A stretch of 64,000 nucleotides of DNA. Source: JAUXEH01 sp965533275 (GTDB taxonomy: Bacteria; Acidobacteriota; Aminicenantia; Aminicenantales; Aminicenantaceae). The notes under the pieces were generated by a model. It saw only the letters and a program-made list of their open reading frames with translations, searched no databases and was not told the origin of the DNA. Below are positions 32,844 through 41,341 of this stretch, one piece after another. The position numbers and the translations under genes are program-made. Location of the stretch: positions 8,612 to 72,611 of the forward strand of contig CBESWG010000015.1 in NCBI GenBank assembly GCA_965533275.1, written 5' to 3'. Numbering within the stretch: position 1 is the stretch's first letter; each line of letters begins with the position of its first letter.

Positions 32844-33473
32844 ATGAAGAAAAACCTCTCGAGAATAAAGTATGTACTGCCCGGATTGCTTCTGGCATTG
32901 GCCATGTGGTCCTGCTACCCGGGCGGGCCCGAGAACATCGCGGATACGGACCTGGTCTTCACCTACTACGACCAGAGCGCCGATTTCGGAAGTGTCGTCA
33001 CCTTCTTTATGCCGGATCAGGTGTTCGTGCGCGAGGGATCTGAGGAGACCAATGACAGCTTCGATAGTCTGATCCTCTCCGATGTGGCCCGAAACATGGA
33101 GGCGATCGGATACACGCGCGTTACCGATCCGGAGGCCACCCCCCCCGATTCCGTGGTCATCGTCAGCAAGGTCCGGACCCAGTATACGTCGGTCGGCTGG
33201 GTGCCCGGCTACCCCTGGTATCCCGGGTGGGGCTACCCCGGCTGGGGCTGGTACGGTCCCTGGTATCCGGTTGCCAGTCGTTATTCGACAGGTTCGGTGT
33301 TCATCGAATTTGCGAGTGCCGCTGATGTCAATGTGCCGGAGCAGCAGGTCAATGCCAGCTGGTCCGGTGTGATCAACGGCGCCCTGGGTTCGAGCGCCAG
33401 TGCCACGGCTTCCCGTATAACAGCCAACATCGACCAGGCCTTCAAACAGTCTTCCTACCTGGGGAAAAAATAG
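32844..33473 (+). CDS. DUF4136 family lipoprotein
   Basis: The 209-residue protein has a lipoprotein signal (lipobox MWSC, Cys24). The body matches the DUF4136 outline: DLVFTYYDQSADFGS early, then VARNMEAIGYTRVTDPEATPPDSVVIV, an aromatic/glycine-proline-rich stretch PGYPWYPGWGYPGWGWYG, and a C-terminal domain with ASWSGVINGALG and a helical end. DUF4136 proteins are periplasmic or outer-membrane-anchored and of unknown function. A strong GAAAGGAG ribosome site lies before the ATG. It is 37 bases upstream of a beta-barrel gene, so the two are probably a small envelope operon. Confidence 0.85.
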   Translation: MKKNLSRIKYVLPGLLLALAMWSCYPGGPENIADTDLVFTYYDQSADFGSVVTFFMPDQVFVREGSEETNDSFDSLILSDVARNMEAIGYTRVTDPEATPPDSVVIVSKVRTQYTSVGWVPGYPWYPGWGYPGWGWYGPWYPVASRYSTGSVFIEFASAADVNVPEQQVNASWSGVINGALGSSASATASRITANIDQAFKQSSYLGKK

Positions 33474-33510
33474 CTGTCGGATCCCAGCTGACAATTAGGA
33501 GGGTACAACA

Positions 33511-34158
33511 ATGACAATCAAATCAATAGCTACAAAAGCTACTTTGTTCGTGATCCTGGTCGCCGCTCTGAGCCTTCCAAGCTTCTCCCAGACAGGAACG
33601 AGCATCCTGACCTGGGACCTGCAGCTTCCCCAAGGCGACTCCAAGGATTTTCTGGGTCGGGGCACGCTGACGGCCCGCGGAGTGGGCTTTCAGATCCGCC
33701 GACAGATGCAGGAAAACATCTGGGCCGGCGCCTACTTCGGATGGCACGTGATGAACGGCAGCGAAGAAGGCACGTTCCCCATCGGGCAGGAAGCGTATAT
33801 GGGTAATGTCACCGGAAAGTACTGGAGTTATATCAATGTCTTCCCTGTGATGGCCAACGTCTTTTATCAGACGGGTGCACCCCGCGGCCTGCAGGTGTCT
33901 TTCGGCCTCAACGCCGGCGGCTACATCTACGAGGAGAGAATGGAAGTATCTGCCGTCGCCTTCGAACAGAGCCGGTGGGTCTGGGGATTTGCTCCGGAGA
34001 TCGGGATCAAGTACCCGGTAACGTACGAGGCCAGCGCCTATCTCTCAGCCAAGTACCATATTGGATTCAAGAACTCCAAGACCATCTCGGGCGAGAGCAC
34101 AGGCCTTTCCTACCTGACCATCAGCATCGGCGTGGCCTTCGACCACGGTTTCTTTTAG
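33511..34158 (+). CDS. Outer-membrane beta-barrel protein
   Basis: This 215-residue protein has a signal peptide (MTIKSIATKATLFVILVAALSLPSFSQ), then alternating amphipathic strands (ILTWDLQLPQGDSKDFLGRG, GVGFQIRRQ, NIWAGAYFGWHVM, WSYINVFPVMANVFYQ, LSAKYHIGF). It ends LSYLTISIGVAFDHGFF, an aromatic C-terminus typical of Bam substrates. The number of strands suggests a small eight-stranded barrel. The sequence TAGGAGGG precedes the start. It is followed by an intrinsic terminator. Specific function is unknown. Confidence 0.8.
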   Translation: MTIKSIATKATLFVILVAALSLPSFSQTGTSILTWDLQLPQGDSKDFLGRGTLTARGVGFQIRRQMQENIWAGAYFGWHVMNGSEEGTFPIGQEAYMGNVTGKYWSYINVFPVMANVFYQTGAPRGLQVSFGLNAGGYIYEERMEVSAVAFEQSRWVWGFAPEIGIKYPVTYEASAYLSAKYHIGFKNSKTISGESTGLSYLTISIGVAFDHGFF

Positions 34159-34194
34159 AGCGAAATTTTCGCTGCGGATGCAGCTTGCACACAC

Positions 34195-34224
34195 AAAGGG
34201 GGCTCATTGAGCCCCCTTTTTTTT
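34195..34224 (+). terminator. Intrinsic terminator
   Basis: AAAGGGGGCTC (34195-34205), loop ATT, GAGCCCCCTTT (34209-34219) forms a perfect 11-bp stem followed by a T-run to 34224. It closes the DUF4136/beta-barrel transcription unit, and is the clearest factor-independent terminator in the window. Confidence 0.9.
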
Positions 34225-34370
34225 CGCCTATATCCAATTTCACATGGAGAAATCTCGCTCTGGCTAAATGCCAACTTCCGCAAGCCAAAATAATCAATCC
34301 AGGCGCGTATCTGTTCGGAGGTCAGAAAATGAACCGATCATCTGGGCTGCAGCGAAGAAGTCTCCGGCGC

Positions 34371-34436
34371 CTAGAAACTCAGGCTCAGAGTGAATTGGAA
34401 GTGGTCATTCGAGATCTTCAACTCCTCCTGGGCACA
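34371..34436 (-). pseudogene. Possible 3' remnant of a beta-barrel gene
   Basis: On the minus strand a short frame ends QEELKISNDHFQFTLSLSF and a stop (34371-34373), which is the pattern of the last strand of an outer-membrane barrel (alternating residues, final Phe). It has no start or upstream continuation and runs head-on into the transketolase-like remnant on the other strand. It is too short to be sure. Confidence 0.25.
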
Positions 34437-34446
34437 GGTCTTTGAC

Positions 34447-34686
34447 TTCCGGCCGGTCCTGGAATCGGTGGCTCAGACCGGGCGGATGCTGGTGGTGGAC
34501 GAGGACTATCGGCGGTTCGGCCTGTCAGGTGAGCTGGCCGCGGTGGCAATGGAGGCGGGCGTTAAGGCCTCCTACGCCCGTGTGTGCACAGAGAGCACGA
34601 TCCCGTTTGCCAGAGACCTGGCCGAAAAGGCCGTCCCCCATACACGAAATATATTGGAGGCGGCCCGCCGCCTGGTTGGGGCCTAG
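34447..34686 (+). pseudogene. C-terminal remnant of a 2-oxoacid dehydrogenase E1-beta/transketolase-like gene
   Basis: The frame encodes FRPVLESVAQTGRMLVVDEDYRRFGLSGELAAVAMEAG, then STIPFARDLAEKAVPHTRNILEAARRLVGA. This is the transketolase C-terminal domain as found at the end of pyruvate or acetoin dehydrogenase E1-beta (VVVDE, GxSGE, P at the dimer contact). About 80 of the usual 325 residues remain, with no start codon in a sensible place (an in-frame ATG at 34390 precedes unrelated codons). The stop overlaps the convergent 849-residue gene by four bases. It is a gene fragment left by deletion or rearrangement. Confidence 0.6.
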
Positions 34687-37232
34687 GGCCGGATTCTGCG
34701 GGTTTCAGCGATCAGGAGGGCCAGCACGGCCAGTAGGGCAAAGATAAACGCCTGCCAGAATCCCGCGGCCGCGGTGCCGCCCAGGAGGGCCTGAAGGCTC
34801 AGGGGCTCAGGAGCGCCTTCCTGGAACACCTGCAGAACCAGGGCGCTGCTTACCGCGTAGAGCCAGCCCAGGAGCGCCCCAGTCAGGGCGGCCAGGCCCA
34901 GGCGTCCACCGAGAGACATCCCCCCGGCCCATCGAGTCGCTGCGATGCCTGCCAGGACCGGCACCCAGAGGGCGGCCCACCAGATCCGGTGGAAGCCGGC
35001 CGGGGTTCCGGTAAGCTGTGTAAACAGGATTTCGAGGGAGATCAACAGCCAGATCCCGATCAGGAGTATAGGTGCGATATGCCAGGCACGCGTTTTCTGC
35101 CCTGCCCTGGCTTCCCTGCGCTGCGTCATGCGGCGGCGCAGGGTCAGGGGGTAGTTGTAGAACAGGTCGAAAACGGCGTGTTCCAGGAGTGCGCCGCGCT
35201 CCCCGAAGACCGGGACGATGTGGACGGCTCCCGTGGCCCAGTGCCCGGCCATGAAGCGGGCCAGGTCCGGATAGCGGTAGGCCATCTGGATGGGGAAAGC
35301 CAGGTAACCGATGTATTTGAAGAAGCTCAGGAAAAAGGCGACATTGTAGTCCTTGAAGTTGCGCTCCCGCAGGACCAGGATCGTGACGTAGAGGCCGCGC
35401 ACCAGGGAGCCGGGTGATATGGGGATGACCTGGAACAGTCCCAAGATCAGCCCCGCGGCCAGGGACGCCTCCTGCCAGGAAAGCTCGGGATGGAGGCGCA
35501 CATATAAAAAGGCCACCAGGACCGAGACGATCTGTGTGACGGGCACCGTGCACACGTGTACAGCCAGGCTTTTCAGATATTTCTGGATGTAAGGGTCCTT
35601 GACCCGCGACTGGATGCGGGCGCTCTCCTCTTCCGTGAGCATGCCGTTCTTTTCTCCCTGCGCGATGGTGTCCCGCAGCCACTGTTCGCGGGCGTCCGCG
35701 CGGAAATAGAGGCGGAGCGGCCGGAGGAAGATGAAATCCAGCTTTTTCTTGGCGTACCGGCGGTCGGAAAAGAAGCGGTGCAGGCCCACAGGGAGCAGCG
35801 AGAGCGGGAGGTGGGCGGCGAAACGCAGAGGGCTCTGGTTGAGTTGCTCTGCCTTCTTGTCCGTCACACGCTGCTTCCGGTGCCAGCGGATCAGGGCCTC
35901 GGACCGCCGGGCCTTCCAGGTGCGTCCGATATAGCGGGGGCTGGAAGCCAGACCGCGGTAGTGCTTGCGGTACTGGGCATGGCCCCAGATGCGCCGGATC
36001 AGGCGGCCCAGGAAGGGCAGGATCCCCAGCCAGTACAGGGCTGCTGCCTGCGGTCCCCCTCCAGTGACCAGCGCTTCCATTTCCTTGTCGATGTGCTTGC
36101 GCAGGGCCAGGCCGGCCATGTGCTGCCGGGTTATGGACCGCCAGAGGGAGGCGCTGAAAAGCAGCCGATAGTGGTGGTGGGAAATGTCGGGAAGAGAGGC
36201 CCGGTATTCCCCGTCCGTTCTTGTCAGCTCTTGAAAGGCGTCCTGCATGTCGGCGAAGACCTCGGGGTGTTCCTCGATGAATCTCTGCAGTTTTGGCAGG
36301 TTTCCTCGGTCGAACTGGACCAGGCGGCCCTTGAAGATCCCCTTGAGAATGAGCCAGACATCTGCCGGAGACATGGGGAGGAACGGCAGGAGCGCCAGCC
36401 CGGCCCGGAAATCAACGGCCACGTGTCCGGCCCACGGATCCGCGTCGTCGCGCAGCCGCTTGAGTGCGTTGGGCTGGCTCTTGCAGGTCCACCATTCGTA
36501 CTGGCGGGCCAGCTCCGGGGCTCCCATGTCATGCAGGAGGCCCACCAGGTTGGCCATGAAGGCCTTCTTGGCACGGTATTCAGGGGAGCCGATCCCCCCC
36601 TTTTCCGGGCGGCCGGGCTTCCATCTCTTGCGGGCATCCAGGTCGTCGTCCACCTCGAATCTCCACAGGCGGCCGTCCACCCACTCGCTGAGCTCTCCCG
36701 ATGTCCCAAGATCGGGATCGATCAGTGTGGCCAGGATGTCGACCACGGAGTCTTCTGTGCCGAGACGGATCCCGGCTCCTCGCCGGATGAACTTCTGCCA
36801 CAGCGCCCCAGATCGTGCCGCCGCGGGATTGACCTGGGGAGCGAAGGGCCCCTGGAATCCCAACCAGTAGAGCATGCCGCGCAGCAGTCGGGAGAAACTG
36901 CTGAGGGGCACGAGCAGCTTGAGTGCGCAGATCGTCCCCGCAGCCAGCCCGGGGATTGGCCCGTCGGGCAGCTTGAGGTCCAGCACCCGGACCCGGTAGA
37001 CCTGGCCAGCGAATCCGCCGCCCACAAAACGTTCGATCTTGAGGTGGGCGCGGCCCTGGCTTGGGGAGGATACTCCCGCAATATCGTAGTGGAGCTCGTC
37101 CCCGGGATCGTAGCGCCGACGCCGCAGGGGACGATGCAGCCTCTGCGCGGCAAAGGACGCCCTGAGGCGCGCCAAGGTGGGGAGGGAGTAGTCCAGGTCC
37201 CCGGCAATGTTATCGTTTGCGGTCGGCGTCAT
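34683..37232 (-). CDS. Unrecognised 849-residue membrane protein with kinase-like N-terminus
   Basis: I do not recognise a family for the whole protein. Residues 65-110 carry KIERFVGGGFAGQVYRV and ICALKLLVPL, which resemble the glycine loop and VAIK lysine (Lys105) of protein kinases. Later TCKSQPNAL (about 249-257) and VAVDFRAG (Asp274) sit where catalytic-loop Asn and DFG would be, but the catalytic Asp of HRD is missing. It may therefore be a divergent or pseudo-kinase. Basic residues dominate to about 560. About seven or eight hydrophobic helices follow (570-845), among them GLFQVIPISPGSLVRGLYV. It is the last gene after manC, 82 bases downstream. An envelope-related role would fit its context. 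Confidence 0.75.
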   Translation of the reverse strand: MTPTANDNIAGDLDYSLPTLARLRASFAAQRLHRPLRRRRYDPGDELHYDIAGVSSPSQGRAHLKIERFVGGGFAGQVYRVRVLDLKLPDGPIPGLAAGTICALKLLVPLSSFSRLLRGMLYWLGFQGPFAPQVNPAAARSGALWQKFIRRGAGIRLGTEDSVVDILATLIDPDLGTSGELSEWVDGRLWRFEVDDDLDARKRWKPGRPEKGGIGSPEYRAKKAFMANLVGLLHDMGAPELARQYEWWTCKSQPNALKRLRDDADPWAGHVAVDFRAGLALLPFLPMSPADVWLILKGIFKGRLVQFDRGNLPKLQRFIEEHPEVFADMQDAFQELTRTDGEYRASLPDISHHHYRLLFSASLWRSITRQHMAGLALRKHIDKEMEALVTGGGPQAAALYWLGILPFLGRLIRRIWGHAQYRKHYRGLASSPRYIGRTWKARRSEALIRWHRKQRVTDKKAEQLNQSPLRFAAHLPLSLLPVGLHRFFSDRRYAKKKLDFIFLRPLRLYFRADAREQWLRDTIAQGEKNGMLTEEESARIQSRVKDPYIQKYLKSLAVHVCTVPVTQIVSVLVAFLYVRLHPELSWQEASLAAGLILGLFQVIPISPGSLVRGLYVTILVLRERNFKDYNVAFFLSFFKYIGYLAFPIQMAYRYPDLARFMAGHWATGAVHIVPVFGERGALLEHAVFDLFYNYPLTLRRRMTQRREARAGQKTRAWHIAPILLIGIWLLISLEILFTQLTGTPAGFHRIWWAALWVPVLAGIAATRWAGGMSLGGRLGLAALTGALLGWLYAVSSALVLQVFQEGAPEPLSLQALLGGTAAAGFWQAFIFALLAVLALLIAETRRIRP

Positions 37233-37314
37233 GATATCTGTGGGTGGTCCTTGAAAGAGCAGGTATTGTGATGTGTATAGCAGAGGCGGTGGGCGAAGTC
37301 AACGCCGGCGCCGG

Positions 37315-38397
37315 TTACAGATACTCGTCCTTTCCTGTTTTCCGGAGCTCCGCCACGATGTCCTTGACCCTCTGGTCCTGGTCCCTGCGGCAGACAAGGA
37401 GAGCATCCTCGGTCTCCACGATGATCAGGTTATCCACACCGATCAGGGCCGTGAGTTTGCCGGAGGCCGAGTAGGTGAGGCAGTTCCGGGAGTCGAGTGC
37501 AAGCCCCTGGCCCCTGATCGCATTCCCATCATCATCCTGGGGCCAGAATTCGGAGAGGGCCGACCAGGCCCCGACGTCCGACCAACCGAAGTCTCCCTCG
37601 CCCATCAGCACATCCTGAGACTGTTCCATCAGGGCATAGTCGATGGACGTGGAGGGGAGTTGCTTATAGACATCGGCGATCATGGCCCGGTCGCCGCTGT
37701 CCACGGCCGCGAGCATCGCCTCCCAGTGATCATGGAGCCCGGGAGCGAAGCGCTGGATCTGGCGGGCAAAAACCCGGGCCTGCCAGAGGAACATGCCGGA
37801 ATTCCAGAAATAGTTGCCTGCATCACAGAATGTCCGGGCCGTTGCCACGTCCGGCTTTTCCTTGAACTCCCGGACGGGGTAAAAAGAGGAGCCTTCCCCG
37901 AATTCGCGGGGCGATTCCTGGGAGAAGCGGATGTAGCCGTACCCAGTGGCGGGGAAGGTCGGCGGGATCCCGAAGGTGATCAGCCGATCTTCGGCCGCTG
38001 CCGCCTCGGCCCCTGACTGCAGCCGTTCCCGGAACAGTTCCGCATCCCGGATGGAATGATCGGCGGGCAGCACAGCCAAAACCGCCTCCGGGTTCTCCAG
38101 ATACAGTGCCGCGGTGGCCAACATCAGGCAGGGTGCCGTATTGCGGGCCTCGGGCTCGATGAGGAGGTTCTCATCCGGCGCATCCGGTATAAAACCGCGG
38201 AGTATCTCGGTCTGCGTATGGTCGGCGATCGTGTAGATGCGGGCTGGATCCAGGAGGGGAGACAGGCGGGACACGGTCTCCTCGATCATGGTCTTCTGAC
38301 TTATGATGGGCAGGAACTGTTTTGGCCGCCGCTGCCGGCTCAAGGGCCAGAACCGGGTCCCGGTCCCCCCTGCCATAATCACTGCACGCAGATCCAC
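37315..38397 (-). CDS. manC: Mannose-1-phosphate guanylyltransferase
   Basis: The enzyme makes GDP-mannose from mannose 1-phosphate and GTP. At 360 residues it is the single-domain form, lacking the C-terminal isomerase domain of bifunctional enzymes. It begins with the nucleotidyltransferase signature MAGGTGTRFWPLSRQRRPKQFLPI and continues with ETVSRL, VLAVLPADHSI, the conserved NSGMFLWQARVF, and GFGWSDVGAWSALSEFW. Its ATG is 16 bases after manB, so the two form a coupled mannose-nucleotide supply step for LPS or O-antigen sugars. Confidence 0.93.
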   Translation of the reverse strand: MDLRAVIMAGGTGTRFWPLSRQRRPKQFLPIISQKTMIEETVSRLSPLLDPARIYTIADHTQTEILRGFIPDAPDENLLIEPEARNTAPCLMLATAALYLENPEAVLAVLPADHSIRDAELFRERLQSGAEAAAAEDRLITFGIPPTFPATGYGYIRFSQESPREFGEGSSFYPVREFKEKPDVATARTFCDAGNYFWNSGMFLWQARVFARQIQRFAPGLHDHWEAMLAAVDSGDRAMIADVYKQLPSTSIDYALMEQSQDVLMGEGDFGWSDVGAWSALSEFWPQDDDGNAIRGQGLALDSRNCLTYSASGKLTALIGVDNLIIVETEDALLVCRRDQDQRVKDIVAELRKTGKDEYL

Positions 38398-38413
38398 GGT
38401 ATCCTCCTCTTAG

Positions 38414-39781
38414 TCAGGGAGTCAGGCCCTTGATGGCCTCTTCGATGACTCCATCCACCTCGGCCCTCATGTCCGCGAGGTCCTCAGATGTGTCCGCTTC
38501 GAAACGCAGGACCAGGGCCCCCTGGGTGTTGGAGGCCCTGACCAGGGCCCATCCATGGGGAAAAGTGGCCCTCACCCCGTCGATGTCCACGATCGGGTAG
38601 CGGGCCGCGAGGGTATCCCGCACCCGGTCCACGATCTCGAACTTGACCTCATCGGAGGCGTAGATGCGGATCTCGGGCGTGATGAAGGTTTTAGGCAGGT
38701 CTGCCAGCCATTCCGAGAGTTTCTTGGGAGACCGGGAAAGGATCTCCAGGACACGCGCGGACGAATAGATGGCGTCGTCGAACCCGAAGAAGCGGTCGGC
38801 AAAAAAGATATGTCCGCTCATCTCACCCGCCAGCAGCGCGTTTTCCTCCCGGATCTTCTTCTTGATCAGGGAATGGCCCGTCTTCCACATGATGGGGCGT
38901 CCTCCCAGCTTGGCGATCTCGTCGTAGAGCTGCTTCGAGGCCTTGACCTCGGAGATGATGGCGGCCCCGGGATTGTTGGGAAGGATGTCCCTGACCAGGA
39001 GGATAAGCAGCTTGTCCCCCCATATGATCCCCCCCAGGTCATCGATGACGCCGATCCGGTCGCTGTCTCCGTCATATGCGATGCCCAGGTCGGCCCCGGT
39101 CTCCTTGACGGTCCGGATGAGATCCTCCAGCGCCTCGGGGAGGGTAGGGTCGGGGTGATGATTGGGGAATCGGCCGTCCATCTCACAGTAGAGGGGGATC
39201 ACCTCACAGCCCAGCTCCCGGAAGATGGGGACCGCCGTCTCCCCCCCGGTGCCGTTGCCCGCATCGACCACGACCTTCAGGGGGCGCTCCAGGCGCACAT
39301 TCTCTATCACATATCGGTGATACTCAGGGCCGATGTCGTATTCCCGGCGCTCGCCCCCCGGCTCGGAGACAAAGTCCCCCTGCTCGAGGATCTGGCGTAT
39401 GTCCTGGATGTCCTGTCCGAAGAGGGCTTCGTGCCCGAGCATCAGCTTGAATCCGTTGTATTCGGGTGGATTGTGCGAGCCCGTGATCATGATGCCTGCC
39501 TCCTGGTCCTTGGTGAAGACGCAGAAATACAGCAGGGGTGTGGGGATGGTGCCCAAAGCCAGAACGCTGCAGCCCGTAGAGAGCAGCCCCTTGGTCAGCG
39601 CCGCTGCGAATTCGGGCGAACTAAGCCGGCAGTCCTGTCCTAAGGCGACCTGTTTCCTGCCGTGCTGCCGGATATAGGTCCCGATCCCTTTGCCCAGCAG
39701 CTCGACGGATTCCGGTGTCAGGTCCTCGCCCACGATGCCGCGTATGTCGTATTCTCTGAAGATCTTAGGTGTTAAGGACAT
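38414..39781 (-). CDS. manB: Phosphomannomutase/phosphoglucomutase
   Basis: The start MSLTPKIFREYDIRGIVGED is preceded by GGAGGGA; an upstream in-frame start would add 25 residues without family similarity. The alpha-D-phosphohexomutase core is complete: GIMITGSHNPPEYNGFK (phosphoserine loop), IAYDGDSDRIGVID (metal loop), GEMSGHIFF (sugar loop) and GWALVRASNTQ near the end (phosphate loop). The product is mannose 1-phosphate (or glucose 1-phosphate) for ManC. It follows kdsC by 23 bases. Confidence 0.93.
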   Translation of the reverse strand: MSLTPKIFREYDIRGIVGEDLTPESVELLGKGIGTYIRQHGRKQVALGQDCRLSSPEFAAALTKGLLSTGCSVLALGTIPTPLLYFCVFTKDQEAGIMITGSHNPPEYNGFKLMLGHEALFGQDIQDIRQILEQGDFVSEPGGERREYDIGPEYHRYVIENVRLERPLKVVVDAGNGTGGETAVPIFRELGCEVIPLYCEMDGRFPNHHPDPTLPEALEDLIRTVKETGADLGIAYDGDSDRIGVIDDLGGIIWGDKLLILLVRDILPNNPGAAIISEVKASKQLYDEIAKLGGRPIMWKTGHSLIKKKIREENALLAGEMSGHIFFADRFFGFDDAIYSSARVLEILSRSPKKLSEWLADLPKTFITPEIRIYASDEVKFEIVDRVRDTLAARYPIVDIDGVRATFPHGWALVRASNTQGALVLRFEADTSEDLADMRAEVDGVIEEAIKGLTP

Positions 39782-39804
39782 TCCGATCCCTCCTCTCGAT
39801 TTGA

Positions 39805-40350
39805 CTAGACTTTTACCCCTGTCAGGCCACCCAGCTTTTCCTGGATCTCCGGCCATTTGTCCTGGGCCTCGAAGATGAATTCCAGGAACTCCCGCACGGC
39901 GCCCTCACCTCCTGCCAGCCGGCAGAGGTAGTGGCTGTGTTCCTTTACCCAGGGGTGTGCATCGGCCACGGCCGCTGCCAGGCCCGCGCGCTTGAGGACG
40001 GGCAGGTCCCCCAGGTCATCCCCGATGAAGGCGATCTCTGCATCGCTCAGTCCATGGCGGCCCAGGATCTCGTCCAGGACCTTTTGCTTGTCGAGAACGC
40101 CCTGGTGGACTTCCTGGATCCGGAGGCGCTCGGCACGGAAGGTCAGGGCCCGGCTCGTCTTGCCGGTGATGAGCCCGGTCTTGAATCCCGCCAGATGGGC
40201 CATGAGGATTCCCATGCCGTCCCGGACATGGTAGGTCTTGAGCTCCTCCCCGTCCGGCAGCACGGTCAGCGTCCCGTCTGTGAGTGTCCCGTCCACGTCC
40301 ATGAGGATCATTTTCACGGCGCGGGCCCGGATCCGGTTGTCACTGTCCAT
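39805..40350 (-). CDS. kdsC: KDO 8-phosphate phosphatase
   Basis: HAD-family enzyme of 181 residues that removes phosphate from KDO 8-phosphate. Motif 1 is ILMDVDGTLTDGTLTV, motif 2 region is GLITGKTS, and motif 3/4 is IAFIGDDLGDLPVLKRAGLAAAVADAHPWV. It lacks a cap domain, as usual for KdsC tetramers. Its start codon overlaps the kdsD stop by one base (TGATG), so expression is coupled. Confidence 0.92.
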   Translation of the reverse strand: MDSDNRIRARAVKMILMDVDGTLTDGTLTVLPDGEELKTYHVRDGMGILMAHLAGFKTGLITGKTSRALTFRAERLRIQEVHQGVLDKQKVLDEILGRHGLSDAEIAFIGDDLGDLPVLKRAGLAAAVADAHPWVKEHSHYLCRLAGGEGAVREFLEFIFEAQDKWPEIQEKLGGLTGVKV

Positions 40351-41327
40351 CAGACCATCTCGGTGCGCCAGAGGTCATGCAGGTGGATGATCCCGGCTAC
40401 CCTACCCTCGCTGGAAGAGACGACCAGGGACGTGATCTTGTGCTCTTCCATCACATTCAGAGCATAGGTGGCCAGCTCCTCCTGGCCCACGACCAGAGGT
40501 TCTTCGGTCATGCACTCTCCCGCAGTCAGCTTGAAGAGGGACTCCCCGAAATCCTGCAGCTTGCGGCGCAGATCACCGTCGGTGATGATCCCGACAAGTT
40601 TCTGCTCGCTGTCGACGATGCATGTCATGCCCAGCCTTTTATCAGACATCTCCTGCAGGACCACTGACATGGGGGCCTCTTTTTCGACCACCGGGATCTG
40701 GGGGCCTTTGTGCATGAGGTGCTTGATCTTGAGGAGCTTGCGGCCCAATGCTCCTCGAGGATGGAAGAAGGCGAAGTCCTGCTCCGTGAAGCCTTTGACC
40801 TCCATCAGGGCCACAGCCAGGGCGTCCCCCATGGCCAGGGCCGCGGTTGTGCTGGCTGTGGGAACCATCCCCCCGGGTTCGGCCTCTTTTTCCACGCGTG
40901 CCTCGAGGACGATGTCGCTGTACTGGGCGAGCTTGGACTTCTGGTTGCCCGTGATCCCGATGAGCTGGATCCCGATGCGCTTGACAAAGTCGAGCAGCCC
41001 CACCATCTCCCGTGTGTCCCCGCTGTAGGAGATGGCGATCATGATATCCTTCTTGACGATCATGCCCAGGTCGCCGTGGCCGGCTTCTACGGGATGGACA
41101 AATATGGAGGGCGTGCCGCAGCTGGCCAGTGTGGCGGCGATCTTGCGGGCCACCAGGCCGGATTTGCCGATCCCGGTGACGATCACGCGGGACTGCGCCT
41201 CGGCGAGGATTCGAACGGCCTGGACAAAGTTGTCGTCCAGCCGCGCGGCCACGTATTTGAGGGCCTCGGCCTCGATGTCGAGGACCCGCTTCCCCGCAAT
41301 CAGGATCTCGTCGTTGGTTAAGGACAT
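40350..41327 (-). CDS. kdsD: D-arabinose 5-phosphate isomerase
   Basis: This 325-residue enzyme converts ribulose 5-phosphate to arabinose 5-phosphate, the first KDO precursor. It has an N-terminal SIS domain (RVIVTGIGKSGLVARKIAATLASCGTPSIFVHPVEAGHGDLGMI and ISYSGDTREMVGL) and two CBS repeats at the C-terminus (ICIVDSEQKLVGIITDGDLRR; EEHKITSLVVSSSEGRVAGIIHLHDL). It sits between kdsA and kdsC with 14-base and 1-base junctions. Confidence 0.94.
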   Translation of the reverse strand: MSLTNDEILIAGKRVLDIEAEALKYVAARLDDNFVQAVRILAEAQSRVIVTGIGKSGLVARKIAATLASCGTPSIFVHPVEAGHGDLGMIVKKDIMIAISYSGDTREMVGLLDFVKRIGIQLIGITGNQKSKLAQYSDIVLEARVEKEAEPGGMVPTASTTAALAMGDALAVALMEVKGFTEQDFAFFHPRGALGRKLLKIKHLMHKGPQIPVVEKEAPMSVVLQEMSDKRLGMTCIVDSEQKLVGIITDGDLRRKLQDFGESLFKLTAGECMTEEPLVVGQEELATYALNVMEEHKITSLVVSSSEGRVAGIIHLHDLWRTEMV

Positions 41328-41341
41328 CCAATTTCTCCTAT

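Noticed and set aside
37430..37438. A perfect DnaA box TTATCCACA
   Set aside because: It is a single copy inside manC coding sequence with no cluster of boxes or AT-rich unwinding element, so it is most likely chance.
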